Assembly (NCBI GenBank): GCA_964406005.1
Contig: CAYOPZ010000034.1
Span: forward strand, 1 to 32,925
DNA length: 32,925 nucleotides
Direction: 5' to 3'
Origin: CAYOPZ01 sp964406005
Lineage (GTDB): Bacteria; Bacteroidota; Bacteroidia; Bacteroidales; SM23-62
The notes below the pieces were generated by a model. That model was not told the DNA's origin. It was given only the letters and a program-made list of their open reading frames with translations, and ran no database searches. Below, one piece after another: positions 1 to 8,536 of this stretch. A program made the translations under genes and the position numbers. Numbering within the stretch: position 1 is the first letter of the stretch; each line of letters opens with the position of its first letter.

Positions 1-1
1 G

Positions 2-69
2 TTTGAAGCGGATATAAAGAGCAGCCTTAAATCTATGATTTCCAGCTGCGGTTTTATATCCGCTTCAAA
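2..69. repeat. Hairpin unit A: conserved core in 17-bp inverted arms
   Basis: Positions 2-18 and 53-69 are perfect reverse complements (17 bp). The 34-nt interior (19-52) is itself a hairpin, with an outer gcagc/gctgc pair and an inner aaatc/gattt pair around a short loop. The interior closely matches that of unit B (141-176), but the long arms are unrelated in sequence. There is no T-tract on either side, so it is not a canonical intrinsic terminator. It lies downstream of the secreted-protein gene that ends at 220. Confidence 0.75.
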
Positions 70-78
70 GAAACATGG

Positions 79-114
79 CCGCAATGATAACAAACCGGGA
101 TTTGCCGGCTGCGG
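79..114. repeat. Degenerate hairpin unit between A and B
   Basis: The stretch 99-116 repeats the 3' half of the core found in unit B (gatttgccggctgcggtt). Its partner half has diverged, but a ccgca/tgcgg stem (79-83 with 110-114) and an inner caaa/tttg stem (91-94 with 101-104) keep the same two-stem layout. No long flanking inverted arms are visible. It looks like a decayed or arm-less member of the same family. Confidence 0.45.
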
Positions 115-122
115 TTCTATAA

Positions 123-194
123 ATGATCAGATCCTGTGAAGAGCAGCATTAAATCTTTTGATTTGCCGGCTGCGGTTTCACAGGATCTGATCAT
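123..194. repeat. Hairpin unit B: conserved core in 18-bp inverted arms
   Basis: Positions 123-140 and 177-194 are perfect reverse complements (18 bp). They enclose a 36-nt core (141-176) that matches the unit A core at most positions, including the gcagc/gctgc and aaatc/gattt stems. The unit ends 26 bp before the stop codon of the minus-strand gene at 220, so it would lie in that transcript's 3' region. No T-tract follows it on the minus strand. Confidence 0.75.
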
Positions 195-219
195 GCACTG
201 ACCCGGGCTACAGTGAACT

Positions 220-3200
220 TTATCTGGCCGGGATCAGTTTTTTCACCGAAGTCCTTCCATCCACGCTGAATCTCAGGTAGTAGATGGAGCTTCCGTCAAG
301 GTCTTCCGCCCTGATCTCATAGTTGTAAACCCCGGGCATCTGGTGTGTGTTTTCGAGTTCAAGAATCCTGACCCCGAGTATATTATATACCTCGATCTTT
401 ACACCGGATGGCTGCTGGATCAGGTACTCGACCTGTACCTTGTCCCGGAAAGGATTCGGGAACACCCTCAGGTTATTTTCTGCCGACAGCACATCCCGGA
501 CCCCGGTACCCTGCAGCTTGTTGTCGTCAAGGTTCGAGAGCGAATGGCTGTAGGGCCCGGTCGATGCCTTTGTACCGCCCGCGCTGACCGACGGGTAGCA
601 CGTATCTGGTTTCACACCTGCAATGCGGTACCAGCGCTTGCCTGCAAGTGCATCGGGATCGGTGTCCACATAAAGGTTCGAACTGGCCGACACGCGGCCA
701 ATCTCTTCGAGGTGGGTCGAATCGGTTCCCCGGTAAATGATGTAGGTTTTAAAATTGATGTCCCCGTTCTCGATCTCGTATTCCCCCCAGTTCATGTTCA
801 CGCCGCCTACCGAACTCACATATTGCAGAAGGAGTGTTTTGTGATAGGGGCTGAGCTCCGATTCCCCGCACGAATCCACCGCCGAGATCTTGTACAGGTG
901 TTGTTGATTACTTGGCTGGGAGCTCATGTCGGTATAAACGCTCAGATTGTCATATGGCACATTGGCCAGCAATTCATATTGCCCGGAAACATCCGTCTCC
1001 CTGTAAACATTGAAGGACTCTATGTATACATCCTCGGGTTTTTCCCATATCACAAGGTTTTTTCCGGTCTCGGGATCGACGGTTACCAGGCAGATCCCTG
1101 TACCTTCATAGGTAGTGCTGACCTGGACTTCCCCGGTAGACATTTCAGACGGGCAATTGTTCTCCGTCACAACCAGGCTTACCAGCTTGGTGCCCTGATC
1201 CGACCATGAGATCTCGTAGGGCCCCGAACCTGTTCCCGACTGTTCCGCCGGGCCGTCGAAATTCCAGTCGAAATCTGCGCTCCCGCCGGCAGACCCCGTG
1301 TAGGTTACGGTTACAATACTGTCGCCGCAGACATTCGCATCCACAGTGAATTCTGCGGTGGGAACGGCATACACGTCAAGGTCCGTACGGGCGGTATCGG
1401 AGGTACATCCGTTTTCCTCGACGACCAGCTCCACAGTATGTTCTCCCGTGGCATCCCAGCTTATTCCATAGGGTCCTGCGCCTTCTCCCGACATGACCGT
1501 GGATCCGTCGCCGAAGTCCCAGGAATAATTCGCCGCCCCGGAAGCCGATCCGGTATAGGTGATGGCGGCAGAATCCCCGTCGCATATTGCCTCCGGTGCA
1601 GTAAATGTGGAAGTCGGTATCGGATATACGCTGACGGTCACCGTATCCGTATTCTGGCAAAGATTGTTATCCGTCACGGTAACGATGAAATCGGTATTTC
1701 CCTCAGGCGGGCCTGCCTTCGGATTCTGAATGTTCGCATCGTTCAGGTACGCCTGGTTGTTCCAGCTGTACTGAATCCCTCCCGCAGCAAGCAACTGAAC
1801 GCTGTCTCCCGCGCACATTTCCTGGTCTGACCCGGCGTCCGCCTCCGGGAGCGGGTACAGAACGATATTGACGGTATCCGAAACTTCGACACCGCAGACG
1901 GAGCTTACCGTTACATAATACTTGCCGGATGTGGTGACGTCGATCGATCCGGTGGTCTCACCCGTACTCCAGTCATAGCTGCAATCGACATTGTTCTGGA
2001 ATGAATCGGCCACAAGCTGGTAATCCACGCTTGCGCAGAATTCCTTGTCCTCGAACAGGCTGACGGTCGGCAACAGGCATCCGCTGTATGCCGTCCTCAG
2101 GATGGTACCTGTATTACCTACCACCCAGCCATTATCGTAATCCGCGAAATCGATGGCATTCAAAGGTTCGTCCGTACCCGAAGCCTGACTGTACCATGTC
2201 GTGCCTCCGTCATTGGTCCTCAGAATCTGTCCGTCGCTCGTGGTTATCCATCCGTGATCGGCATCATAGAAAAAGACACCTGTAAGATCCTCGTTCCCGA
2301 CAAACGAATGATGCGTGGAGACAGCAGTCCAGTTGCCGCCTCCGTTCGAGGTTTTCAGTAATACGCTCTGTCCGGTCCCGGGATCTTCGTCACCGCCCAC
2401 GGCCCAGCCGTTCCAGGCGTCTATGAAACAAACGTCCATAAGGTTTTCGGTGGTTCCGGAAGGCACTACCTCCCAAGTCGTTCCGCCGTCATAGGTTTTG
2501 AGGATTTTCCCCAGATCACCCACGACCCAGCCGGTGTCCGCATCAAAGAAATGAACTGCCGAAAGATCCACATCTGTTACATAACCTATTTTACTACCAC
2601 TGTGCTGTTCATACCAGTTGGACCCTCCGTCCGTTGTGTTGAGGATCAATCCATTGCCTCCCACTGCCCATCCATTGGAAGCATCCGCGAAAAACAGGTC
2701 GGACAGGTCTATGCTACTCAGAACACTGTTGAATGTCCCGTCATTCCAGGTGATAACCTCGGAATTCCCGTTGGTAGTGTACTTGATCAAGTCCTCCCCT
2801 GCGATCCAAACATGATCCGCATCTGTGGTGAATACGGCACTCCAGAGTTTGCTGTCCGTGATACTTTCCAAATCCCAGGTTTTTCCCCCGTCTGCAGTCT
2901 TGTATGCAAAGTTGGAGTTGGAAACCGTGATCCAGCCTGAATTCGTGCCTGTGAACTTGACATCTGTTAAATCCTTGCTTGTAACGATCTCCTGCTCGAA
3001 CCAGCCGTCGTCGAATTCGGGGGCGTTGACGATCAGGGTGGCTGCATCGCTTGTATCGCCGGTGGCCGTACATGAATTGGTGACCACGCAGCTGTAATCC
3101 CCGGCGTCATCCTCAGCGAGGGGGAACAGTGTAAGGGACGATGCATTTGCACCCGTGAGCGGAACTCCGTCCTTGAGCCACTGGTACGCAAAAGGCTTGG

Positions 3201-4818
3201 CCCCGGTGGCCGCCACATTGAAGGTAACCGCCTCGCCCACCATTTTTTCCTGGCTTTCCGGATGACCGGTGACAACCGGGAGGGCCGTTACGTATAGAAA
3301 TGCTATGTCGCTGAAGTCCGTTCCGCCGTGCGTATCCACCGCCATGCAGCGGAATGCGGTCCCGTTGTAACTGAGCGGCACTTCGGTGAATTCCTTGGCA
3401 TAAACGGTGGAGGTTGCCCCGGAGATATTCTTCCAGGCAGACCCTCCGGCAGGCTTCACCTGCCACTGAAGGGCCAGTGTAACGCCATCGACCACCTTCA
3501 CGCCGAATTTTGCCGTCCCGGCCGATCCCTCGCAAAGCGTAACGTTACCGGAGGATGCAAGGAAATAATCCTGGTGAACATAAAGATAGGCCGCTTTGCT
3601 GTACTCCACGTAGCCTTTTCCGTCAATGACGGCGCAGCGGAAGCCGTAGCCGCTCCAGGCGGAGGTAAGCTTCTCTACCGGGTAGTATAATTCGGGTTTG
3701 TTGGGATCGGTCACCGTGATGTCCGTCCATGCGCCCCCCGGCTTCTTTTCCTGCCAGTAGAACTTAAGCTCGGACCCGCCGTCGTCGTACTTGATATAAA
3801 AATGCAGCTTCCCGGAATATCCCACCTCTTCTGTAACATCCTCCGGATCAAGTAAAATGTATCTTCTTGCCTGCTCCATGTAAAGGCGGGCCTCCCTGCT
3901 GTATTCCTTGTTCTTTTTCTCGTCGGTAACCACGCAGCGGAAAGCCGTCCCGTCGAGTTTGGGCCCCATACCCTTAACCGGAAATTCAAGTACGGGTTTA
4001 ACTGCTTTCTCTATGTTTTCCCATGGAGTACCCGGAAGCGCATACTGCCACTGGTAGGTCAGACCTATCCCCTCGGTTGTGATATCGAAATTGATATATC
4101 CTGAAAAGCCTTCAGGTTTGGTTACGTCGACAGGGTCTGTCAGGATATACCTCCTGGGAAGCTTCACCCATAAATAGGCTACATCGCTGTACTCTTTTCC
4201 ATCCTTGTATTCCACAAGGCAGCGGTAAGCTGTCCCGTTCAGCTTCAGGTCAAGCTTTTCGGCCTTTTCAATGAGCTGTGGTCCGGTGCCTGCTTCCTTC
4301 CACTCCCCCCCTGGAAATCTTTTAAACCATATTGTTTTGGTGGTCACGCCGGGAAAGGTTTCAACGCTGAAACTGTACTCCCCTGTATAACCTGCCTCCT
4401 TTACCACGTCAACGGGATGTCCCGTGATCACCTTACGCGGAGGAGCCACCCACAGGTATGCCGGAACTGTTGTTTCATTCACCGAACCATCATCCACCAC
4501 GCATTGAAATCCCGTACCATCCAACTTTGGGTCGGCCGGTTCCTTGAAGGGAAGTACCAGCACGGAAGATATCTCGTCTGTCATTTCCTTCCAGCTGCCC
4601 CCGGGAACCTTCATAGACCACTGGAATTTAAGTTTCACGTCGGGATCCACATCGACCCTGAAAAAAACGGATCCGGTAAATCCTTCATCGATGTTGACAT
4701 CCCCCGGATGGCCAAGGATATATTTATCCTGTGCAGATAATTTCGGGCTTATCAATGCCAGCACGAGAAACATTGATAAACCGGAGAACGCTTTGAGAGA
4801 AGGGTAGAACTTTTTCAT
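220..4818 (-). CDS. Very large modular secreted protein with Ig-like repeats and T9SS sorting domain
   Basis: This 1532-residue protein starts with a signal peptide (about 1-30, ending LSAQ). Five degenerate Ig-like repeats of about 95 residues follow, beginning near 33, 129, 223, 320 and 418, most with a HP.DV-type opening and an F.C.V strand near the end. A classical Ig domain lies near 514-600. A YCF48/BNR-type propeller with repeated GW.VG and TTDGG.TW motifs spans about 605-910. Cys-containing adhesin-like and PKD domains (DFGDGS) cover about 915-1243, and fibronectin III-like domains about 1250-1440. The last ~80 residues are a type A T9SS sorting domain (VFPNPF, then a GVYNYEI strand and C-terminal KKLIPAR). 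It should be exported by the Sec and T9SS systems and anchored or released at the surface. The repeated binding modules suggest adhesion or matrix roles, but the ligand is unknown. Confidence 0.9.
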   Translation of the reverse strand: MKKFYPSLKAFSGLSMFLVLALISPKLSAQDKYILGHPGDVNIDEGFTGSVFFRVDVDPDVKLKFQWSMKVPGGSWKEMTDEISSVLVLPFKEPADPKLDGTGFQCVVDDGSVNETTVPAYLWVAPPRKVITGHPVDVVKEAGYTGEYSFSVETFPGVTTKTIWFKRFPGGEWKEAGTGPQLIEKAEKLDLKLNGTAYRCLVEYKDGKEYSDVAYLWVKLPRRYILTDPVDVTKPEGFSGYINFDITTEGIGLTYQWQYALPGTPWENIEKAVKPVLEFPVKGMGPKLDGTAFRCVVTDEKKNKEYSREARLYMEQARRYILLDPEDVTEEVGYSGKLHFYIKYDDGGSELKFYWQEKKPGGAWTDITVTDPNKPELYYPVEKLTSAWSGYGFRCAVIDGKGYVEYSKAAYLYVHQDYFLASSGNVTLCEGSAGTAKFGVKVVDGVTLALQWQVKPAGGSAWKNISGATSTVYAKEFTEVPLSYNGTAFRCMAVDTHGGTDFSDIAFLYVTALPVVTGHPESQEKMVGEAVTFNVAATGAKPFAYQWLKDGVPLTGANASSLTLFPLAEDDAGDYSCVVTNSCTATGDTSDAATLIVNAPEFDDGWFEQEIVTSKDLTDVKFTGTNSGWITVSNSNFAYKTADGGKTWDLESITDSKLWSAVFTTDADHVWIAGEDLIKYTTNGNSEVITWNDGTFNSVLSSIDLSDLFFADASNGWAVGGNGLILNTTDGGSNWYEQHSGSKIGYVTDVDLSAVHFFDADTGWVVGDLGKILKTYDGGTTWEVVPSGTTENLMDVCFIDAWNGWAVGGDEDPGTGQSVLLKTSNGGGNWTAVSTHHSFVGNEDLTGVFFYDADHGWITTSDGQILRTNDGGTTWYSQASGTDEPLNAIDFADYDNGWVVGNTGTILRTAYSGCLLPTVSLFEDKEFCASVDYQLVADSFQNNVDCSYDWSTGETTGSIDVTTSGKYYVTVSSVCGVEVSDTVNIVLYPLPEADAGSDQEMCAGDSVQLLAAGGIQYSWNNQAYLNDANIQNPKAGPPEGNTDFIVTVTDNNLCQNTDTVTVSVYPIPTSTFTAPEAICDGDSAAITYTGSASGAANYSWDFGDGSTVMSGEGAGPYGISWDATGEHTVELVVEENGCTSDTARTDLDVYAVPTAEFTVDANVCGDSIVTVTYTGSAGGSADFDWNFDGPAEQSGTGSGPYEISWSDQGTKLVSLVVTENNCPSEMSTGEVQVSTTYEGTGICLVTVDPETGKNLVIWEKPEDVYIESFNVYRETDVSGQYELLANVPYDNLSVYTDMSSQPSNQQHLYKISAVDSCGESELSPYHKTLLLQYVSSVGGVNMNWGEYEIENGDINFKTYIIYRGTDSTHLEEIGRVSASSNLYVDTDPDALAGKRWYRIAGVKPDTCYPSVSAGGTKASTGPYSHSLSNLDDNKLQGTGVRDVLSAENNLRVFPNPFRDKVQVEYLIQQPSGVKIEVYNILGVRILELENTHQMPGVYNYEIRAEDLDGSSIYYLRFSVDGRTSVKKLIPAR

Positions 4819-4955
4819 ATCGTGTTTGTTTTGATTTTATATCTTTTCGAGTAGTAATGTGGTAATGTGATAATTTCAGATACGAATTTCCTGATTTAAG
4901 GTTACTTCTACGAAGTAAAAATACGACAATTCAATGCCTTTGTAAAATCATTGGT

Positions 4956-4963
4956 CAAATATA
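4956..4963 (-). promoter_or_regulatory. Possible -7 element for the T9SS cargo gene
   Basis: Read on the minus strand this is TATATTTG, which fits the Bacteroidetes TAnnTTTG -7 consensus. It would start transcription about 130 nt before the ATG at 4818. No TTG -33 element is visible at the expected distance, so the call is weak. Confidence 0.3.
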
Positions 4964-5166
4964 CGCCCTGCAGGCCCCGGCCAGCCCGGTTTTCAGATAG
5001 TTTTTACCCGTCTCCATAATAAAATTTAACAAATTGAAAATAAATGGATTGAATATTGGAGATGATGTCTGTTTATCAAACCGGAAAAATCGTCCCGCGC
5101 GGGAGGCGCCGTTCGTCAAAATGCAGGGGTTGACAATCATAAGTCAGGACACCTTTTCCCCGATTG

Positions 5167-5200
5167 TTGGGGATTATTTCCGTAACTCCTTATAATTTTG
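5167..5200 (+). promoter_or_regulatory. Bacteroidetes-type promoter for the TPR/SpoIIE gene
   Basis: A TTG at 5167-5169 (another at 5164-5166) precedes TAATTTTG at 5193-5200 with 23 bp between them. This fits the TTG / TAnnTTTG promoter recognised by the Bacteroidetes primary sigma factor. The start point would fall near 5206, giving a leader of about 20 nt before the ATG at 5226. Confidence 0.6.
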
Positions 5201-5225
5201 TAATTATGTAGGACTTATACGACCC

Positions 5226-7748
5226 ATGAAAATCAAGCGTATACTTCTGTTTTTATGTGCTGCCCTGATTCCTGTAATCCTTCCGGCCCAGGACAACGCC
5301 CGGGTGGATAGTCTCGAGGCGCTTCTGGAGAACGTCGGGGGAGAGGAACATTTCAGGATGCTCATTCAGTTGTCCGTCAATACCCTTCTGGATCAGGATG
5401 ACAGGCTTGACTACGCCAGGGATGCGGTCGATTATGCAAGGGACCTCGACCAGATCGAGTACATAAGCGAAGCATACATCAATCTCGGGAACACATACCA
5501 TAACAGGAATGAAGATCAGGAAGCCATCAGGGCTTATGAAAGGGCAAATGATGCCAGCCAGGAAGAGAATTATGAAGAAGGCATGGCACTGGCGCTCGGA
5601 CGCATAGGCCGTATCCATATGTTCCAGCAGGACCAGGTGACAGCGCTTGATTACCTGAACCAGGCACGCGAACATGCCGGGGAAATTAAAAACACCGGGA
5701 TTGAAGCCACAATCGTTTACTGGATAGGCGAGGTTTACAGGCGAGTGAGCAATGACTTTGAAAAGGCCAGGTCGTATTATGACGAGGCGCTGCCCCTGGC
5801 AAGGGAGGCCGGGGACCGTAAACTGGAAGCCGATATCCTGTCGAATATAGGCGTCCTGTATTATTCACAGGGGGATTTCAACGGTGCCTTCGAGTTCTAT
5901 GAACAGGCCGCGCCACTGTACCGCACTGTCGGAGAAAAATTCAGCGAGGGCAGGATTTATATCCTGCTGGCCAATGCAAATCTCAATCTCGGCAATTACG
6001 ATGTTGCCCTGGCGTACTACCAGCAGGCGCTGCCCATCTTCGAGGAGATCAATTCAAGGCAGGGGATAGGTGCGGTATATTCAGGAATGGCGGTAAGCTA
6101 TTTCCATCAGGAGTTCTATGAGAAAGCACTTGAAATACATTTCAAGAAGCTGGAACTGAGCCGCGAGATCGGTGACGAGATGGAAATAGGCAACAGCCTG
6201 AATAATATAGGGGTTACCTATTCACAGATGGCTGCCGATTCATTGCAGAAAATGTTCGGCATCGATTACCAGGAATCTCCCAGGATCGAACCGTCGGATA
6301 TCTACCTGGATTATTTCAGGGATGCGCTTGATTATTACAACCAGGCCCTCGAGGTCAGGGAAAAGATCGATCACCGGGCCGGAATCGCAGGGACGGTATA
6401 CAATATCGGTATAGCATATATCAACGCCGGGAAACCTGACCAGGCGCTTGAATACCTGCAGCGTGCACTCCGCCTGAACCAGGAACTGAACGATCAATCC
6501 GCGCAGGCGGATATATATCTCCGGCTCGGACAGGTTTACCTCGCCTACGAAAACCTGCCGGAGGCCACGCGTTATCTGCAGCAGAGCCTGAAGATTGCAT
6601 TGGAACTGGACATCAAACAAACCCTCGAATATATTTACCTGAATCTTTCCGAGCTGAATATAAAGCTGAATAACTACGAGATGGCATTAAAGTATTACAG
6701 GGATTATTCAGCCGTACGTGACACCCTCACGAGAGAGCAGAGAATGAAGGATATCTCTGAAATGCAGGTAAAGTACGAAACGGAGGCAACTGCCAAGGAG
6801 AATGCACTGCTGCAGGCCGAATCCAGGCTTGCCGACACCAAGCTTAGGCAGACCCGGATCATACTTACCATCACCATTATTGCCATCGGGATTTTCCTGG
6901 TGATGGTGGTTCAGCTGATCCGGCAGAACAATCTCAAGAAAAAGGCCAACCGTGAACTGGAGAGGTCAAATACATTGATCACCGAACAAAAGAAAGAGAT
7001 CACAGACAGCATTCAGTATGCCAGCCGGATACAGAACGCCATGCTGCCCCCGGGCGATTATGTGGATAAACTGCTTCCGGAACGGTTCATCATCTACATG
7101 CCCCGGGATATTGTGAGCGGGGATTATTATTACATTACCGAAAAAGAGGGCAGGATCATCTGCGTGGCGGCGGACTGTACGGGCCACGGTGTCCCGGGCG
7201 CATTCATGAGCATGCTTGGCATTGCCTTCCTGAACGAGATCATCAGCAAACAGACCGAGCTCCATACGGATGAAATGCTGGAGGAACTCCGGTCGCATGT
7301 GATCAAATCTCTTCACCAGACAGGCAAGGAAGGGGAAAGCCAGGACGGAATGGACCTGGCTCTGTACATTGCAGACCTCGATAAAATGACGATTGAATTC
7401 TCCGGGGCCAATAACTCCCTGCTTATCTGCCGGAACGGGGATATGATAGAAGCCAGGGCCGACAAGATGCCAATCGGGATACATACCCGGGCGAAAGAGC
7501 CTTTTACACGCCATAACCTGGATCTGAAGGAAGGGGACATGATCTATACCTATTCCGACGGTTATCCCGACCAGTTCGGCGGTCCCGATCATAAAAAGTT
7601 CATGATCAAGAAATTCAAGAAGATGCTTCGTGAGATCAACCGGAAATCCATGGAAGAACAGAAAAAGATCATGGAACAAACACTGCAGGACTGGATGGCT
7701 GATACAGAACAGGTGGATGACATACTTGTAATAGGTGTCCGCGTCTGA
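5226..7748 (+). CDS. TPR-repeat SpoIIE-family serine phosphatase, membrane-anchored
   Basis: The 840-residue protein has a signal peptide (about 1-21, ending LPAQ). A long run of tetratricopeptide repeats fills about 40-500, with many A..Y..A and NIG..Y....D motifs. A coiled stretch and one membrane helix (about 545-565, IILTITIIAIGIFLVMVV) follow, then a cytoplasmic linker and a PP2C-like SpoIIE domain (about 600-840). The phosphatase has the expected metal-binding motifs PRDIVSGDYYY, DCTGHGVPGAFMS, SDGYPDQFGG and the terminal DDILVIGV. The architecture implies that periplasmic TPRs sense or bind a partner and control a cytoplasmic Ser/Thr phosphatase, possibly acting on an anti-sigma-factor antagonist. 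No such partner gene is nearby. Its stop codon abuts the stop of the convergent response regulator gene. Confidence 0.93.
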   Translation: MKIKRILLFLCAALIPVILPAQDNARVDSLEALLENVGGEEHFRMLIQLSVNTLLDQDDRLDYARDAVDYARDLDQIEYISEAYINLGNTYHNRNEDQEAIRAYERANDASQEENYEEGMALALGRIGRIHMFQQDQVTALDYLNQAREHAGEIKNTGIEATIVYWIGEVYRRVSNDFEKARSYYDEALPLAREAGDRKLEADILSNIGVLYYSQGDFNGAFEFYEQAAPLYRTVGEKFSEGRIYILLANANLNLGNYDVALAYYQQALPIFEEINSRQGIGAVYSGMAVSYFHQEFYEKALEIHFKKLELSREIGDEMEIGNSLNNIGVTYSQMAADSLQKMFGIDYQESPRIEPSDIYLDYFRDALDYYNQALEVREKIDHRAGIAGTVYNIGIAYINAGKPDQALEYLQRALRLNQELNDQSAQADIYLRLGQVYLAYENLPEATRYLQQSLKIALELDIKQTLEYIYLNLSELNIKLNNYEMALKYYRDYSAVRDTLTREQRMKDISEMQVKYETEATAKENALLQAESRLADTKLRQTRIILTITIIAIGIFLVMVVQLIRQNNLKKKANRELERSNTLITEQKKEITDSIQYASRIQNAMLPPGDYVDKLLPERFIIYMPRDIVSGDYYYITEKEGRIICVAADCTGHGVPGAFMSMLGIAFLNEIISKQTELHTDEMLEELRSHVIKSLHQTGKEGESQDGMDLALYIADLDKMTIEFSGANNSLLICRNGDMIEARADKMPIGIHTRAKEPFTRHNLDLKEGDMIYTYSDGYPDQFGGPDHKKFMIKKFKKMLREINRKSMEEQKKIMEQTLQDWMADTEQVDDILVIGVRV

Positions 7749-8528
7749 TCAATCCCGCATCCCGAACCACATCTTAAAGGAACCCACTTTCCCCCTGCTG
7801 ACGATCAATTCCTTATCGATCTGCTGTTGTAAAAGTACTTTCAGGCGGCTGTTCGAGTGAATGATCACATCCTTTATGGCATCTATGTTTACGATGAATG
7901 TTCTGTTCAAACGAAAGTACAGTTCCGGGTCAAGGATTTTTTCCAGTTCATCCATCCTGTATTCGACAATGTATTCACGTCCCTGGTCGGTCACCAGGTA
8001 AACCACCCTCCCGTCCGCATAAAAAAGCATTATCTGACGGGTATGTACGGACCGGATGTGATCCCCCACTTTCACCATGAACCTGTTCTTGAAAGATTTC
8101 TGGTACTTCTCAAGCGCCCTTGCCAGTTCCTCAATCTCCGGGCGCCGGGAGAGGTCCGCCAGGTTTGCACTCAGGGTTGAAAGCTTGCTGAGGCTGTTGT
8201 GAAGGTCTTCAAATGAAATGGGCTTGAGAAGATAATCTATGGAATTCACCTTGAATGCTTCCAGGGCATATTCGTTATATGCGGTGGTAAAAATAACCGG
8301 TTTGTTTATACATACCTGCCTGAAGATCTCAAGGCTCAATCCGTCCGTAAGCCGGATGTCCATAAAAACAAGGTCCGGTTCCGAACCATGTTTGTCAAAC
8401 CATGAAACACTTCCGCTTACAGAGTCGAGGCGCTGCAGCAACCGGATATCCGGATCGTATCTTTTCAGCAGGTGTTCCAGATGTTCCGCAGCCGGCTTTT
8501 CGTCTTCGACAATAACGACCTTCATCAT
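7749..8528 (-). CDS. LytTR-family response regulator
   Basis: The 259-residue protein has an N-terminal receiver domain (acidic VEDE at 7-10, phosphoacceptor Asp57 in VFMDIRL, TTAYNEYA and the LLKP lysine). A C-terminal LytTR DNA-binding domain carries the typical FMVKVGDHIRSV start and YFRLNRTFIVN motif. The frame stays open upstream to 8576, but the start is placed at the ATG at 8528 (another ATG at 8525) because the receiver's first beta strand begins right there and the preceding kinase gene stops at 8537. It is the last gene of a kinase-pseudokinase-regulator group and presumably takes phosphate from the LytS-type kinase at 9543-10589. The target genes are not evident. Confidence 0.93.
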   Translation of the reverse strand: MMKVVIVEDEKPAAEHLEHLLKRYDPDIRLLQRLDSVSGSVSWFDKHGSEPDLVFMDIRLTDGLSLEIFRQVCINKPVIFTTAYNEYALEAFKVNSIDYLLKPISFEDLHNSLSKLSTLSANLADLSRRPEIEELARALEKYQKSFKNRFMVKVGDHIRSVHTRQIMLFYADGRVVYLVTDQGREYIVEYRMDELEKILDPELYFRLNRTFIVNIDAIKDVIIHSNSRLKVLLQQQIDKELIVSRGKVGSFKMWFGMRD

Positions 8529-8536
8529 AATATCAT

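Larger units (their letters stand above)
4819..5225. other. Non-coding divergent intergenic region
   Basis: This 407-bp AT-rich region separates two divergently transcribed signal-peptide genes. It holds a good promoter for the rightward gene (5167-5200), a weaker candidate for the leftward gene (4956-4963), and a GC-rich perfect 12-bp palindrome, tcccgcgcggga, at 5093-5104. A minus-strand open frame at 4955-5140 (61 codons) has no recognisable features and is not called. Confidence 0.6.

Noticed and set aside
2..194. CRISPR array or integron attC sites
   Set aside because: Only two or three units, unequal spacing, unique inverted arms and no cas or integrase gene nearby. The conserved part is the middle, the reverse of attC sites.
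343..1209. Long plus-strand open frame of 288 codons
   Set aside because: It is antisense to the T9SS-secreted protein gene, which has clear domains and a signal peptide; the frame has no domain signature.
4955..5140. Minus-strand 61-codon frame in the intergenic region
   Set aside because: No family, no plausible ribosome-binding or promoter context and composition like non-coding DNA.
6966..7679. Minus-strand 237-codon open frame
   Set aside because: Shadow of the SpoIIE phosphatase domain on the other strand; no signature of its own.
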